A stretch of 9,561 nucleotides of DNA from Candidatus Acetothermia bacterium JdFR-50 (GTDB taxonomy: Bacteria; Bipolaricaulota; Bipolaricaulia; Bipolaricaulales; Bipolaricaulaceae), in assembly GCA_002010365.1 (NCBI GenBank), contig MTNL01000175.1:1-9561 (forward strand). The letters are read 5' to 3'. Position numbers and translations under genes: made by a program. The notes under the pieces were generated by a model. It was not told where the DNA came from, did not search any database, and saw only the letters and a program-made list of their open reading frames with translations. Shown here in pieces: positions 1 to 6,210 of this stretch; positions within the stretch are counted from its first letter, which is position 1, and each line of letters opens with the position of its first letter.

Positions 1-399
1 CGGATGACATTCGTCAGGGAAGTCCCCGCTTCCGAGGGATTCTCCCTCTTCGGTATCTTCATGGGAGCAGGCTTACCGGAGCAGGGAACGGATATGGTCC
101 CTCTGGCCTCGATCTTTTCCCTGTGGGACAAGGAGCTAGCGGTCGGCAAGAATTACCTGCTACGGGAGAGGGCCCGCTTCATCACCGAGCGTGAGGGTGA
201 GATCCTGGGAATTCCGGTAGTGGTAGGGACATACGTCCACCCAAGCTTCCCCGATCAACGTGCCATCGTCTACATCCCTTTCCTCTCACACCGGGCCTTC
301 CTTTTCTTCCCTCCGTATTTCCGGGTGGAGGAGAAGACGAACGGGGAATATCAGTTGCTCCAGGAGATCGAGCTCGTGGAATTCAGACATGAGGAATGA
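1..399 (+). CDS. C-terminal part of an unrecognised protein (5' end outside window)
   Basis: The frame is open from the first base, so the ATG at position 4 need not be the true start; this is probably the C-terminal ~132 residues of a longer protein. I do not recognise the family. The visible part is rich in beta-prone and aromatic stretches: GIPVVVGTYVHPSF, then AIVYIPFLSHRAFLFFPPYF, then a tail resembling 'LLQEIELVEF'. That order (a GxPvvv strand, an aromatic strand, a final 'LL..I..v.F' strand) loosely resembles the C-terminal half of DcrB/PsbP-like lipoprotein folds, but this is only a pattern impression. There is no transmembrane segment or catalytic motif in the visible part. Its last 11 bases overlap the ABC ATPase gene, so it is probably cotranscribed and translationally coupled with the transporter, and might be its extracytoplasmic partner. 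Confidence 0.7.
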   Translation, partial: RMTFVREVPASEGFSLFGIFMGAGLPEQGTDMVPLASIFSLWDKELAVGKNYLLRERARFITEREGEILGIPVVVGTYVHPSFPDQRAIVYIPFLSHRAFLFFPPYFRVEEKTNGEYQLLQEIELVEFRHEE

Positions 400-1087
400 G
401 ACCATCGTAGAGCTTGTCGACGTCTGGAAGGTCTACCGCATGGGCCGGCGCCGTCGGATCGAGGTGGAGGCCCTGCGGGGGGTGGACCTGAGGGTCCCGC
501 GTGGGGAATTCCTGGCGGTGATGGGGCCATCGGGCTCGGGGAAATCCACTCTTCTCCATATCATGGGATGCTTGGACCGGCCAACGGAAGGGAAGGTCCT
601 CTTCGAGGGCCGGGACGTTTCGCGTCTCAGGCCCGTGGCGCTAGCGCGGATAAGGAACCGCCGGGTGGGTTTCGTCTTCCAGAGCTTTAATCTCTCCCCC
701 ACCCTCACCGCCTTGGGGAACGTGGAGCTCCCCATGGTCTTCGCCGGGGTGCCGCGGAGGAAGAGGCTCGCCCGAGCCCGGGAGCTCCTGGCGCGGGTGG
801 GGCTCCGGGAACGTGAACGACATCTCCCCTCGGAGCTCTCCGGCGGGGAACAGCAGCGGGTGGCCATTGCCCGAGCTCTGGCCAACTCCCCCGATCTCCT
901 CCTCGCCGACGAGCCCACCGGGAACCTGGACACCGAGACGGGAAGGGGGGTCCTTTCCTTGCTCTCGGAGGCCAATGGGGAGGGGGTGACGGTGGCCGTG
1001 GTTACCCACGATCCTGAGGTGGCCGCCGCCGCGGCTCGAAAGCTCCGGATCCGGGATGGCCGCATCGTGGGAGACGATGATGCTTGA
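389..1087 (+). CDS. ABC transporter ATP-binding protein, MacB/LolD type
   Basis: A 232-residue cytoplasmic ATPase that should energise the permease encoded next. All nucleotide-binding motifs are present in order: Walker A GPSGSGKST (residues 46-54), Q-loop glutamine Q98 in FVFQSFNL, ABC signature LSGGEQQR (150-157), Walker B LLADEP (171-176, D174 and E175), D-loop NLD (179-181) and switch histidine H207 in VTHD. The 'GxSGSGKSTLLHIMGCLDRPTEG' style and the length are typical of the MacB/LolD/YknY group, which works with FtsX-fold permeases in exporting or extracting lipids, lipoproteins, peptides or antibiotics. The open frame extends upstream to 260, but ATG 389 gives the family-standard N-terminus (MRNETIVELVDVWKVY). 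No strong Shine-Dalgarno precedes it, and the 11-base overlap with the upstream gene suggests translational coupling. The substrate cannot be read from the sequence. Confidence 0.96.
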   Translation: MRNETIVELVDVWKVYRMGRRRRIEVEALRGVDLRVPRGEFLAVMGPSGSGKSTLLHIMGCLDRPTEGKVLFEGRDVSRLRPVALARIRNRRVGFVFQSFNLSPTLTALGNVELPMVFAGVPRRKRLARARELLARVGLRERERHLPSELSGGEQQRVAIARALANSPDLLLADEPTGNLDTETGRGVLSLLSEANGEGVTVAVVTHDPEVAAAAARKLRIRDGRIVGDDDA

Positions 1088-2249
1088 TTTTTTGCGGATC
1101 GCAGTTCGGGGACTCCTCCACCGGAAGAAGCGAAGTTGGCTCACCATCATAGGCATCCTCATCGGTATCACCTCGGTGGTAGCCTTGGTTTCCCTGGGAA
1201 CCTCCATGCAGCTCGCTGTGCGTCGGTCCTTCGAGGAGTTGGGGTACGATGTGATGATGATCCTCCCTGGAGAACTGGGCGGGGGCTTCGGCGGCCCCGC
1301 GAGCCTCGGTGCCTCCTTCGAAATCGACGCGGACGCCCTCTCGGAGGTAGAGGGGGTAGGGGAAATCGGCCTCATGAGCTACGAAAGCCTTTACGTCCGG
1401 GCTGGCGAGAACGAGGGCTTTCTCGACACCTTGGGAGTCTCGGAGAACATCTTTTCCTTCTTCAAGGTGGAGATGGTGGCGGGACGGGGGTTCTCCCCCG
1501 GGGAACGAGGGGCGGTGGTCCTCGGAGTGGAGGTGGCGAAGGAGCTGAACCTGGACGTGGGGGATACGTTGGAGATAGAGGATCGCCCCTTCGCGGTGGT
1601 AGGGATATATAGCGCCGACAGCCGCCTGGACGAGGACGCGATACTCATCCCGCTTCCCGATATGCAGGCTCTTTTGGGCACCCAAGGCGTCTCCATGGTT
1701 TTCGTCCGCGCTGCCCCGGGATACGAGGTGGGGAAGGTGGCCACGCGCCTGGAGGAGTTTCTCTATGAAAGCCGAGGCCGTCGCGATCTTTCGGTCCAGA
1801 CCATGGAGGAAGTGCACGAGGTGGTCCAGCGGGCCCTGGGGATCCTAGGGGCGTTCTTGGGAGGGATAGCAGGTATCGCTCTTCTGGTGGGCGGTATTGG
1901 CGTCATGAACACCATGTACACCGCGGTCCTGGAGCGCACCCGGGAGATCGGGGTGATGAAGGCCGTGGGAGCTCGCAACTCCCAGATTATGCTTGTTTTT
2001 CTCTTGGAGTCCGGCCTCATGGGGTTAGTGGGAGGAGCCATGGGCACGGGGATCGGGGCCCTGCTCAACTTCGCCGCCGTCACCGCCGCCAAGGCCGTCC
2101 TAGGAGCGCGGGTCCTGGAATACGGGATCTCATGGTGGCTCGTCTTGGGGGCTTTGGGGTTCTCATTCCTAGTGGGAGCGTTCGCGGGGTTGCTTCCGGC
2201 CCGTTCCGCAGCAAAGCTCGACCCCGTGAGGGCCCTGCGCTACGAATAG
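1080..2249 (+). CDS. ABC transporter permease, MacB/FtsX family
   Basis: A 389-residue membrane subunit paired with the ATPase. One N-terminal membrane helix (about 21-40) is followed by a large extracytoplasmic domain (about 41-250, MacB periplasmic core type), then three helices (about 253-280, 303-332, 350-372). The FtsX hallmark ERTREIGVMKAVGA (285-298), which contacts the ATPase, and the closing LDPVRALRYE are both present. Four helices plus a large external domain is the MacB mechanotransmission layout; unlike E. coli MacB the ATPase is a separate chain, as in YknYZ. In-frame ATGs lie at 1056, 1077 and 1080. I chose 1080 because GGGAG (1069-1073) sits 6 bases ahead, giving an 8-base overlap with the ATPase gene. 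No HlyD/MacA-type adaptor gene is visible, though one could lie upstream of the window. Confidence 0.93.
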   Translation: MLDFLRIAVRGLLHRKKRSWLTIIGILIGITSVVALVSLGTSMQLAVRRSFEELGYDVMMILPGELGGGFGGPASLGASFEIDADALSEVEGVGEIGLMSYESLYVRAGENEGFLDTLGVSENIFSFFKVEMVAGRGFSPGERGAVVLGVEVAKELNLDVGDTLEIEDRPFAVVGIYSADSRLDEDAILIPLPDMQALLGTQGVSMVFVRAAPGYEVGKVATRLEEFLYESRGRRDLSVQTMEEVHEVVQRALGILGAFLGGIAGIALLVGGIGVMNTMYTAVLERTREIGVMKAVGARNSQIMLVFLLESGLMGLVGGAMGTGIGALLNFAAVTAAKAVLGARVLEYGISWWLVLGALGFSFLVGAFAGLLPARSAAKLDPVRALRYE

Positions 2250-2257
2250 GAGGTGAG

Positions 2258-3238
2258 ATGGCGCGTATCTTCATAAGCTGTGAGATCTTCCCCGAGGAAG
2301 TGAAACGATTGGAGAGGGCGGGACATTCGGTAGAGATGCATCCTGCAGGGGTGATCGCCAAGGAAGAACTACTGGAGAAGGTACGTGATGCGGATGTCCT
2401 GATCTGTCCCCTCTCCACCCGGGTGGAGAGGGCCGTTTTCGATGCGGCCCCGGAGCTCAAGGTGGTGGCGAACCTAGGGGTCGGCGTGGACAACATCGAC
2501 CTCGAGGAGGCTAACGCGCGGGGGATCTTGGTCCTGAACACCCCCGGGGTCCTCACCGAGACCGTGGCGGACCTCGCCTTCGCCCTGATGTTCGCCGTGG
2601 CCCGTCGAGTCGTGGAACTGGACAAGCGTCTCCGGGCCGAGGGCTTCCCCGGTTGGACCTTCATACCCTCCTATCTTGGTCGGGACGTATGGGGGGCGAC
2701 TTTGGGTATCGTGGGCCTTGGGCGGATCGGGGCCGCGGTGGCCCGCCGGGCCAAGTGCTTCTCCATGGAGGTACTCTACCACTCCCGCACCCGAAAGCCG
2801 GAGCTCGAGGCGGAGCTCGGCTGCCGCTACGTCCCCCTGGAAGACCTTCTCAGAGAGAGCGACTTCGTGGTCCTCTGTGTCCCCCTCACCCCCGATACCC
2901 GCCACCTGATCGGGCAACGAGAGCTCTCCTTGATGAAGCACACCGCCTATCTCGTGAACATCTCCCGGGGACCGGTGGTGGAGGAGGAGGCCTTGGTAAA
3001 GGCTCTCAAAGAGGGGAAGCTCGCCGGGGCAGCGCTGGACGTCTTCGAGCGGGAACCGGAGGTACATCCCGGACTTCTGGAGCTGAATAACGCGGTCCTC
3101 ACCCCCCACATAGGCTCCGCCACCGTGGACACCCGGCGCCGCATGGCCCAAATGGCTGTAGATGGTGTCTTGGCGGCCTTGAAAGGCCAAAGACCCGAAA
3201 ACATCGTGAACCCTGCGGTTTGGCCCGGCAGGCTGTGA
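2258..3238 (+). CDS. D-2-hydroxyacid dehydrogenase, glyoxylate/hydroxypyruvate reductase-like
   Basis: A 326-residue cytoplasmic NAD(P)-dependent oxidoreductase that should interconvert a 2-oxoacid and the D-2-hydroxyacid (glyoxylate or hydroxypyruvate are the likeliest substrates). The Rossmann motif GLGRIG is at 153-158. The catalytic triad of the family is intact: R237 in ISRGPV, E266 in DVFEREPE, H284 in LTPHIGSA. The end of the second Rossmann strand reads YHSRTRK (174-180) rather than ending in Asp; in this family Ser-Arg at that place usually goes with NADP(H). No ACT or ASB domain is present, so it is not long-form SerA, although a short phosphoglycerate dehydrogenase cannot be excluded. 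ATG 2258 is chosen over the upstream open frame from 2132 because of an excellent ribosome binding site (AGGAGGTGA, 2248-2256) and the usual N-terminus. It starts 8 bases after the permease gene, so it is probably in that operon. Confidence 0.95.
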   Translation: MARIFISCEIFPEEVKRLERAGHSVEMHPAGVIAKEELLEKVRDADVLICPLSTRVERAVFDAAPELKVVANLGVGVDNIDLEEANARGILVLNTPGVLTETVADLAFALMFAVARRVVELDKRLRAEGFPGWTFIPSYLGRDVWGATLGIVGLGRIGAAVARRAKCFSMEVLYHSRTRKPELEAELGCRYVPLEDLLRESDFVVLCVPLTPDTRHLIGQRELSLMKHTAYLVNISRGPVVEEEALVKALKEGKLAGAALDVFEREPEVHPGLLELNNAVLTPHIGSATVDTRRRMAQMAVDGVLAALKGQRPENIVNPAVWPGRL

Positions 3239-3291
3239 CCCACATCACCGAAATGAGAAACCTCCCCGGGGGATTAGCTGTACAATGAGGT

Positions 3292-3300
3292 GGAGGTGAT
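3292..3300 (+). promoter_or_regulatory. Near-perfect Shine-Dalgarno for the Cys-rich protein gene
   Basis: GGAGGTGAT is fully complementary to the usual 16S rRNA 3' tail. It sits directly against ATG 3301, leaving only 4 bases after GGAGG, while a second in-frame ATG at 3307 lies 10 bases after GGAGG. Either could be used; 3307 would give the typical signal-peptide start MKRALAF. The strength of this site, compared with the poor or absent sites of many neighbours, suggests that the protein is made in quantity. Confidence 0.75.
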
Positions 3301-3885
3301 ATGGGTATGAAGAGGGCTCTTGCGTTTGGGGCGCTGCTTGTGGTGTCGCTGGGGAGCTTGGGTTATGGATTCCAAAGCTCATGCTGTCCCCCGCCTACCG
3401 AACCGTCTTGCTACACCTCGTTCTGGGTGGGGGATACCCTTTGCTTCAAATTGATTATCCCCTGGAGCTTCTTTTGTTGTAACTCCAGCGATGAACTTAT
3501 CATCGGTTGGCACGTCGAGACACTCGAAGGGGTTGTGGTATACGAATATACCTACAGCGACCCGGTCTCCCCGCATGATTTTGTGATGCAATGGGACCAA
3601 AAGGACTTGACCGGCCAACAGGTGGCCGCTGGCTTCTACAATATCGTGATCACGACCACCAAAGGCGAGTACAAGACCACCATCAAGATCGTGGAAAAGG
3701 ATCCCTGCTGCTGGTCGATCCTTAAGTCCAAACCCTGTGGGGCCTCGCTGTGCAACCCTTATATCAAAGTGTATAAGTGCCCAAGCTGCTGTGTGCCCAC
3801 GCCGTCCTGCTGCCTTCCCCTGCCCTGCATCAGCTGCGGCGGCTGTGGCATTAGCCTCTTTTTCGGGTGCTGTAAGGACGACTGA
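3301..3885 (+). CDS. Secreted cysteine-rich protein with a FlgD-like Ig domain
   Basis: A 194-residue protein I cannot name. The N-terminus (MGMKR, then hydrophobic residues 6-20) is a signal peptide with possible cleavage after GYG (about residue 23); no lipobox is seen. The mature part has 20 cysteines: 28, 29, 37, 48, 59, 60 before, and 136, 137, 146, 151, 160, 163, 164, 170, 171, 176, 179, 182, 190, 191 after, a central stretch (61-133) that has none. Six are CC pairs. The central stretch ends with WDQKDLTGQQVAAGFYNIVI followed by TTKGEYKTTIKIV, which matches the 'W.g.d..G..v.aG.Y.i.v.t..g....ki' pattern of FlgD-type Ig-like beta sandwiches found in many bacterial surface proteins. A disulfide-stabilised envelope or extracellular role is inferred; metal binding by the C-terminal Cys cluster is an alternative. 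No Dsb or thioredoxin gene is adjacent. The start is ATG 3301 or 3307. Confidence 0.85.
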   Translation: MGMKRALAFGALLVVSLGSLGYGFQSSCCPPPTEPSCYTSFWVGDTLCFKLIIPWSFFCCNSSDELIIGWHVETLEGVVVYEYTYSDPVSPHDFVMQWDQKDLTGQQVAAGFYNIVITTTKGEYKTTIKIVEKDPCCWSILKSKPCGASLCNPYIKVYKCPSCCVPTPSCCLPLPCISCGGCGISLFFGCCKDD

Positions 3886-3901
3886 TCTTCGAGACCGAAG
3901 A
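3886..3901 (+). other. Small intergenic hairpin (6-bp stem, 4-base loop)
   Basis: TCTTCG and CGAAGA are perfect inverted copies around the loop AGAC, beginning on the base after the stop codon of the Cys-rich gene and ending 8 bases before the glycosylase start. No T-run follows, so it is not a standard intrinsic terminator. It could protect the upstream mRNA end or limit translation of the next gene. A chance occurrence is quite possible. Confidence 0.4.
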
Positions 3902-3909
3902 GCGGGAAG

Positions 3910-4749
3910 ATGCCCGAGCTTCCCGACCTCGAAGTGATCGTGGCCAACCTAGCCCCCCGGGTCGCGGGCAGGGAGATCCGGGGGGCCGAAGCCCTTCACC
4001 CCGCTTTCCTGCAATCTACGGAAATCCCCCTTCGGGGACTCGTGGGCCGTAGGATCGAGGGCTTGGGGAGGCGGGGGAAATACCTTTTGATTCATCTCTC
4101 CGGCCACCTCTACCTGGTGATTCACCTCATGAGGGCGGGTTGGATTTGGCATGGAGCATCCCGCTATGATGCCACCAAAAGCACCGTTTTCCGTCTCGTA
4201 CTCGATGACGATCGTGATCTGCGGGTGATCGAGGCCGGTTTCCCGAAGCTCTCCCGAGGTTGGATCCTCGAGACCCTGGACGAAGGTCCTTTGGCGGGGT
4301 TGGGCGTGGAACCTTTAGGGGAGGAGTTCACCTTGGAAAAGTTCACGGGAATCCTGGGGGGAAAACGGCGCCAGGTTAAGAAAATCCTTGTGGATCAGAA
4401 GCTCATCGCGGGCATAGGAAACGCCTATTCTGACGAGATCCTTTTTGCTGCAAAAATCTCGCCATTTCGGTACGTTCACACCTTGAGTCCCGAGGAGATC
4501 GAGCAGTTGTGGCAGGCGATCCCCGAGGTATTACGATGGGCTATCCGGGAGATCAAGTCTCGAGTAGGCAACGACCTCTACCGGGAAGAGGAGCGCTCCT
4601 TCCTCCGGGTCCATGGCCGGGCGGGGAAGCCATGTACCGAGTGTGGCGCCCCCATCGGTGAAGTGCTCCTGGGAGGTCAGCGTACCAACTTCTGTCTCCG
4701 CTGCCAACACGTGGATCAATTCCCCTCTCGCGCCCGGAGTGTCACCTGA
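3910..4749 (+). CDS. Fpg/Nei-family DNA glycosylase (AP lyase), MPELPD subfamily
   Basis: A 279-residue base-excision repair enzyme that should remove oxidised bases and nick at the resulting site. It has the N-terminal catalytic Pro-Glu (MPELPD; Pro is residue 1 after Met removal), the conserved lysine K57 in GRRGKYLL, the helix-two-turn-helix with LVDQKLIAGIGNAYSDEIL (160-178), and a C-terminal zinc finger C242-x2-C245-x16-C262-x2-C265 containing QRTNFC. Two places differ from classic MutM: it starts MPELPD not MPELPE, and the DPRRFG loop carrying the intercalating Arg/Phe is replaced by IEAGFPKLSRGW (107-118). I recall the same pairing (MPELPD, HLM.AG, TEAGTKKR-like loop) from a separate bacterial Fpg/Nei subfamily, so pipelines may call it mutM/fpg although its lesion preference may differ. 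ATG 3910 is fixed by the catalytic N-terminus; only a weak GGGA (3904-3907) precedes it. Confidence 0.94.
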   Translation: MPELPDLEVIVANLAPRVAGREIRGAEALHPAFLQSTEIPLRGLVGRRIEGLGRRGKYLLIHLSGHLYLVIHLMRAGWIWHGASRYDATKSTVFRLVLDDDRDLRVIEAGFPKLSRGWILETLDEGPLAGLGVEPLGEEFTLEKFTGILGGKRRQVKKILVDQKLIAGIGNAYSDEILFAAKISPFRYVHTLSPEEIEQLWQAIPEVLRWAIREIKSRVGNDLYREEERSFLRVHGRAGKPCTECGAPIGEVLLGGQRTNFCLRCQHVDQFPSRARSVT

Positions 4750-4788
4750 GTCGGGACGCAGCATTCCCCTTTAGGTAGCGTTTCCCTT

Positions 4789-4817
4789 CGGGTTGCTTGA
4801 AAATCCTGAGAAACCCG
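4789..4817. repeat. Inverted repeat spanning the upp -35 region
   Basis: CGGGTT (4789-4794) and AACCCG (4812-4817) are perfect inverted arms separated by 17 bases. The presumed upp -35 hexamer lies in the spacer and the right arm stops one base short of the -10 box, the geometry of an operator. In read-through RNA from the glycosylase gene it could instead form a hairpin. With only 6 bases per arm, chance is a real alternative. Confidence 0.3.
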
Positions 4818-4824
4818 GTACCCT
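4797..4824 (+). promoter_or_regulatory. Candidate sigma-70-type promoter of upp, probably giving a leaderless mRNA
   Basis: A -35 TTGAAA (4797-4802), a 16-base spacer and a -10 TACCCT (4819-4824). Initiation about 7 bases downstream would fall near 4831, only about 4 bases before the upp ATG at 4835. No Shine-Dalgarno is seen in the bases before that ATG, consistent with a leaderless transcript. This is inferred from sequence only. Confidence 0.5.
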
Positions 4825-4834
4825 CGGCCAGACC

Positions 4835-5458
4835 ATGGAGAAGTTGATAGTGATCGATCATCCCGTGATCCGGGCAAAGCTCGCCAAGCTCCGGGATAAG
4901 TCCACCGATCGTCTCCTCTTCCGCCAGTTGCTCGAGGAGCTCACCGCATTCATGGTGTACGAGATCACCCGGGACTTTCCCCTCAGGGAGGTGGAAGTGG
5001 AGACACCCCTGGAGCATACCACGGGACATGAGCTGGCGCGTCCGGTGGTATTGGTGCCGATCCTGCGGGCGGGGATCGTGATGGCGGAGGGAGTGCTGCG
5101 GCTCATTCCCAATGCCCGGGTGGGGCACATCGGAATCTACCGGGACCCCGTAACCCTGGAACCGCACGTGTACTACAAAAAGCTCCCCAAAAATCTGCGA
5201 GAAGCATTGGTGATCGTGGTGGATCCCATGTTGGCCACCGGGGGCTCGGCGGTGGAGGCGGTGCGCCTGGTGAAGGAAGAGGGGGCGGGGGATGTGCGAT
5301 TCCTATGTTTGGTGGCTGCCCCAGAAGGGGTGCGGGCATTCCGGGAAACCCATCCCACCGTTCCCATCTACGCCGCCGCCTTGGATCGGGAGCTGAACGA
5401 CCACGGTTACATCCTCCCCGGTCTAGGCGATGCCGGGGACCGTTTGTTCGGGACGTGA
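4835..5458 (+). CDS. upp: Uracil phosphoribosyltransferase
   Basis: A 207-residue cytoplasmic pyrimidine salvage enzyme: uracil + PRPP to UMP + pyrophosphate. It is the normal length for Upp. The PRPP-binding loop is VIVVDPMLATGGSA (126-139), and the uracil-binding C-terminal signature is YILPGLGDAGDRLFGT (192-207). The N-terminus (IVIDHPVIRAKLAKLRDKST) aligns with the usual 'HPLVKHKLG.LRD..T' start. The frame is open further upstream, with a TTG at 4793, but ATG 4835 gives the family N-terminus, and the promoter elements fall inside the longer version, arguing against it. No ribosome binding site precedes ATG 4835. The SDR gene follows 14 bases after the stop with its own strong ribosome binding site, so cotranscription is likely although the functional link is unclear. 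Confidence 0.97.
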   Translation: MEKLIVIDHPVIRAKLAKLRDKSTDRLLFRQLLEELTAFMVYEITRDFPLREVEVETPLEHTTGHELARPVVLVPILRAGIVMAEGVLRLIPNARVGHIGIYRDPVTLEPHVYYKKLPKNLREALVIVVDPMLATGGSAVEAVRLVKEEGAGDVRFLCLVAAPEGVRAFRETHPTVPIYAAALDRELNDHGYILPGLGDAGDRLFGT

Positions 5459-5472
5459 GTTAGGAGGTAGAG

Positions 5473-6210
5473 ATGCGGCGATATGCCCTCGTCACCGGTG
5501 GGTCCAGAGGGATCGGAGCGGCAACGGCCTTGAAGCTGGCGGCCATGGGATGTGACGTCGCCATAAGTTACCGCACGCAGAAGATCCGCGCGGAAGAGGT
5601 GGCTGCAGAAATCGAGCGCCTGGGAAGAAAAGCGGCGGTCTTCCAAGCAGACCTTGCAGACCCTGAACAAGCGCGGCGCCTCGTCCACGAGGCCACCGAG
5701 GCCCTGGGGGGTCTCCACATCCTCGTCAACAACGCCGGATACACCCAACACGCCAATTTCGCCGAGCTCTCCCTCGCGGATTGGGAGCGGATGTTGAGGG
5801 TTGCCCTGACCGCTCCATTTGTGGCAGCCCAAGCGGCCTTCCCTTACATGCGCGAGGCGGGATTCGGGCGTATCGTGAACGTCTCGTCCCTGCGCGCCCT
5901 CGGAGGTTCCTCCCATGGAGCCCACTACGCCTCCGCCAAGGCCGGGCTCATCGGCCTCACCAAGTCCCTGGCCCTGGAGCTAGCCTCATACGGAATCACC
6001 GTGAACGCCGTCTGTCCCGGCTATACCCTCACCGACATGACCCGGGAAGCTTTGGCTCGGGACGGAGAGCGGATAAAATCCCAGATCCCGTTAGGTCGAG
6101 CTGCGGATCCCAAAGAGGTGGCGGCGGTTATCGCCTTCCTCTGTTCGGATGAAGCCAGCTACATCACCGGGGAAACGATTTCGGTGAACGGCGGGATCTA
6201 TATGCGCTGA
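5473..6210 (+). CDS. Short-chain dehydrogenase/reductase (FabG-like fold)
   Basis: A 245-residue cytoplasmic NAD(P)-dependent oxidoreductase of the classical SDR family. The cofactor motif TGGSRGIG is at 8-15 and the structural NNAG at 86-89. Catalytic S139, Y152 and K156 lie in NVSSLRALGG and HYASAK; PGYTLTDM (182-189) and the terminal ITGETISVNGG are standard. R34 after the second strand (ISYR) suggests NADP(H). The fourth tetrad residue, normally Asn in 'VNLTAPF', is Ala here (VALTAPF, A111). Automated tools would call it FabG, but with no fatty-acid genes nearby and a sugar isomerase-like gene plus transporter downstream, oxidation or reduction of a sugar, polyol or related metabolite is at least as likely. 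ATG 5473 is preceded by AGGAGG (5462-5467). The stop shares one base with the next start. Confidence 0.95.
   Translation: MRRYALVTGGSRGIGAATALKLAAMGCDVAISYRTQKIRAEEVAAEIERLGRKAAVFQADLADPEQARRLVHEATEALGGLHILVNNAGYTQHANFAELSLADWERMLRVALTAPFVAAQAAFPYMREAGFGRIVNVSSLRALGGSSHGAHYASAKAGLIGLTKSLALELASYGITVNAVCPGYTLTDMTREALARDGERIKSQIPLGRAADPKEVAAVIAFLCSDEASYITGETISVNGGIYMR

Noticed and set aside
260..388. Longer N-terminus for the ABC ATPase from ATG 260
   Set aside because: It would overlap the upstream gene by 140 bases and add a Ser/Arg-rich extension foreign to the family; ATG 389 fits.
2132..2257. Longer N-terminus for the hydroxyacid dehydrogenase
   Set aside because: The extension lies in the permease gene, and ATG 2258 has an ideal ribosome binding site and the normal family start.
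641..3190. Long - strand open frames across the ABC and dehydrogenase genes (for example 641-1375, 1002-1817, 2474-3190)
   Set aside because: Products are low-complexity and Gly/Arg/His/Pro-rich, as expected for antisense reading of GC-rich genes; the + strand genes there have full family motifs.
3262..3270. CTCCCCGGG found both before the Cys-rich gene and before THEP1 (8883-8891)
   Set aside because: A 9-base GC-only match is not surprising at this base composition, and similar strings occur inside coding sequence (around 1492-1504).
3281..3286. TACAAT as a -10 box for the Cys-rich gene
   Set aside because: Initiation about 7 bases downstream would begin inside the ribosome binding site (3292-3300), and no -35 is found at 16-18 bases. 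It may be a chance match in the short intergenic region.
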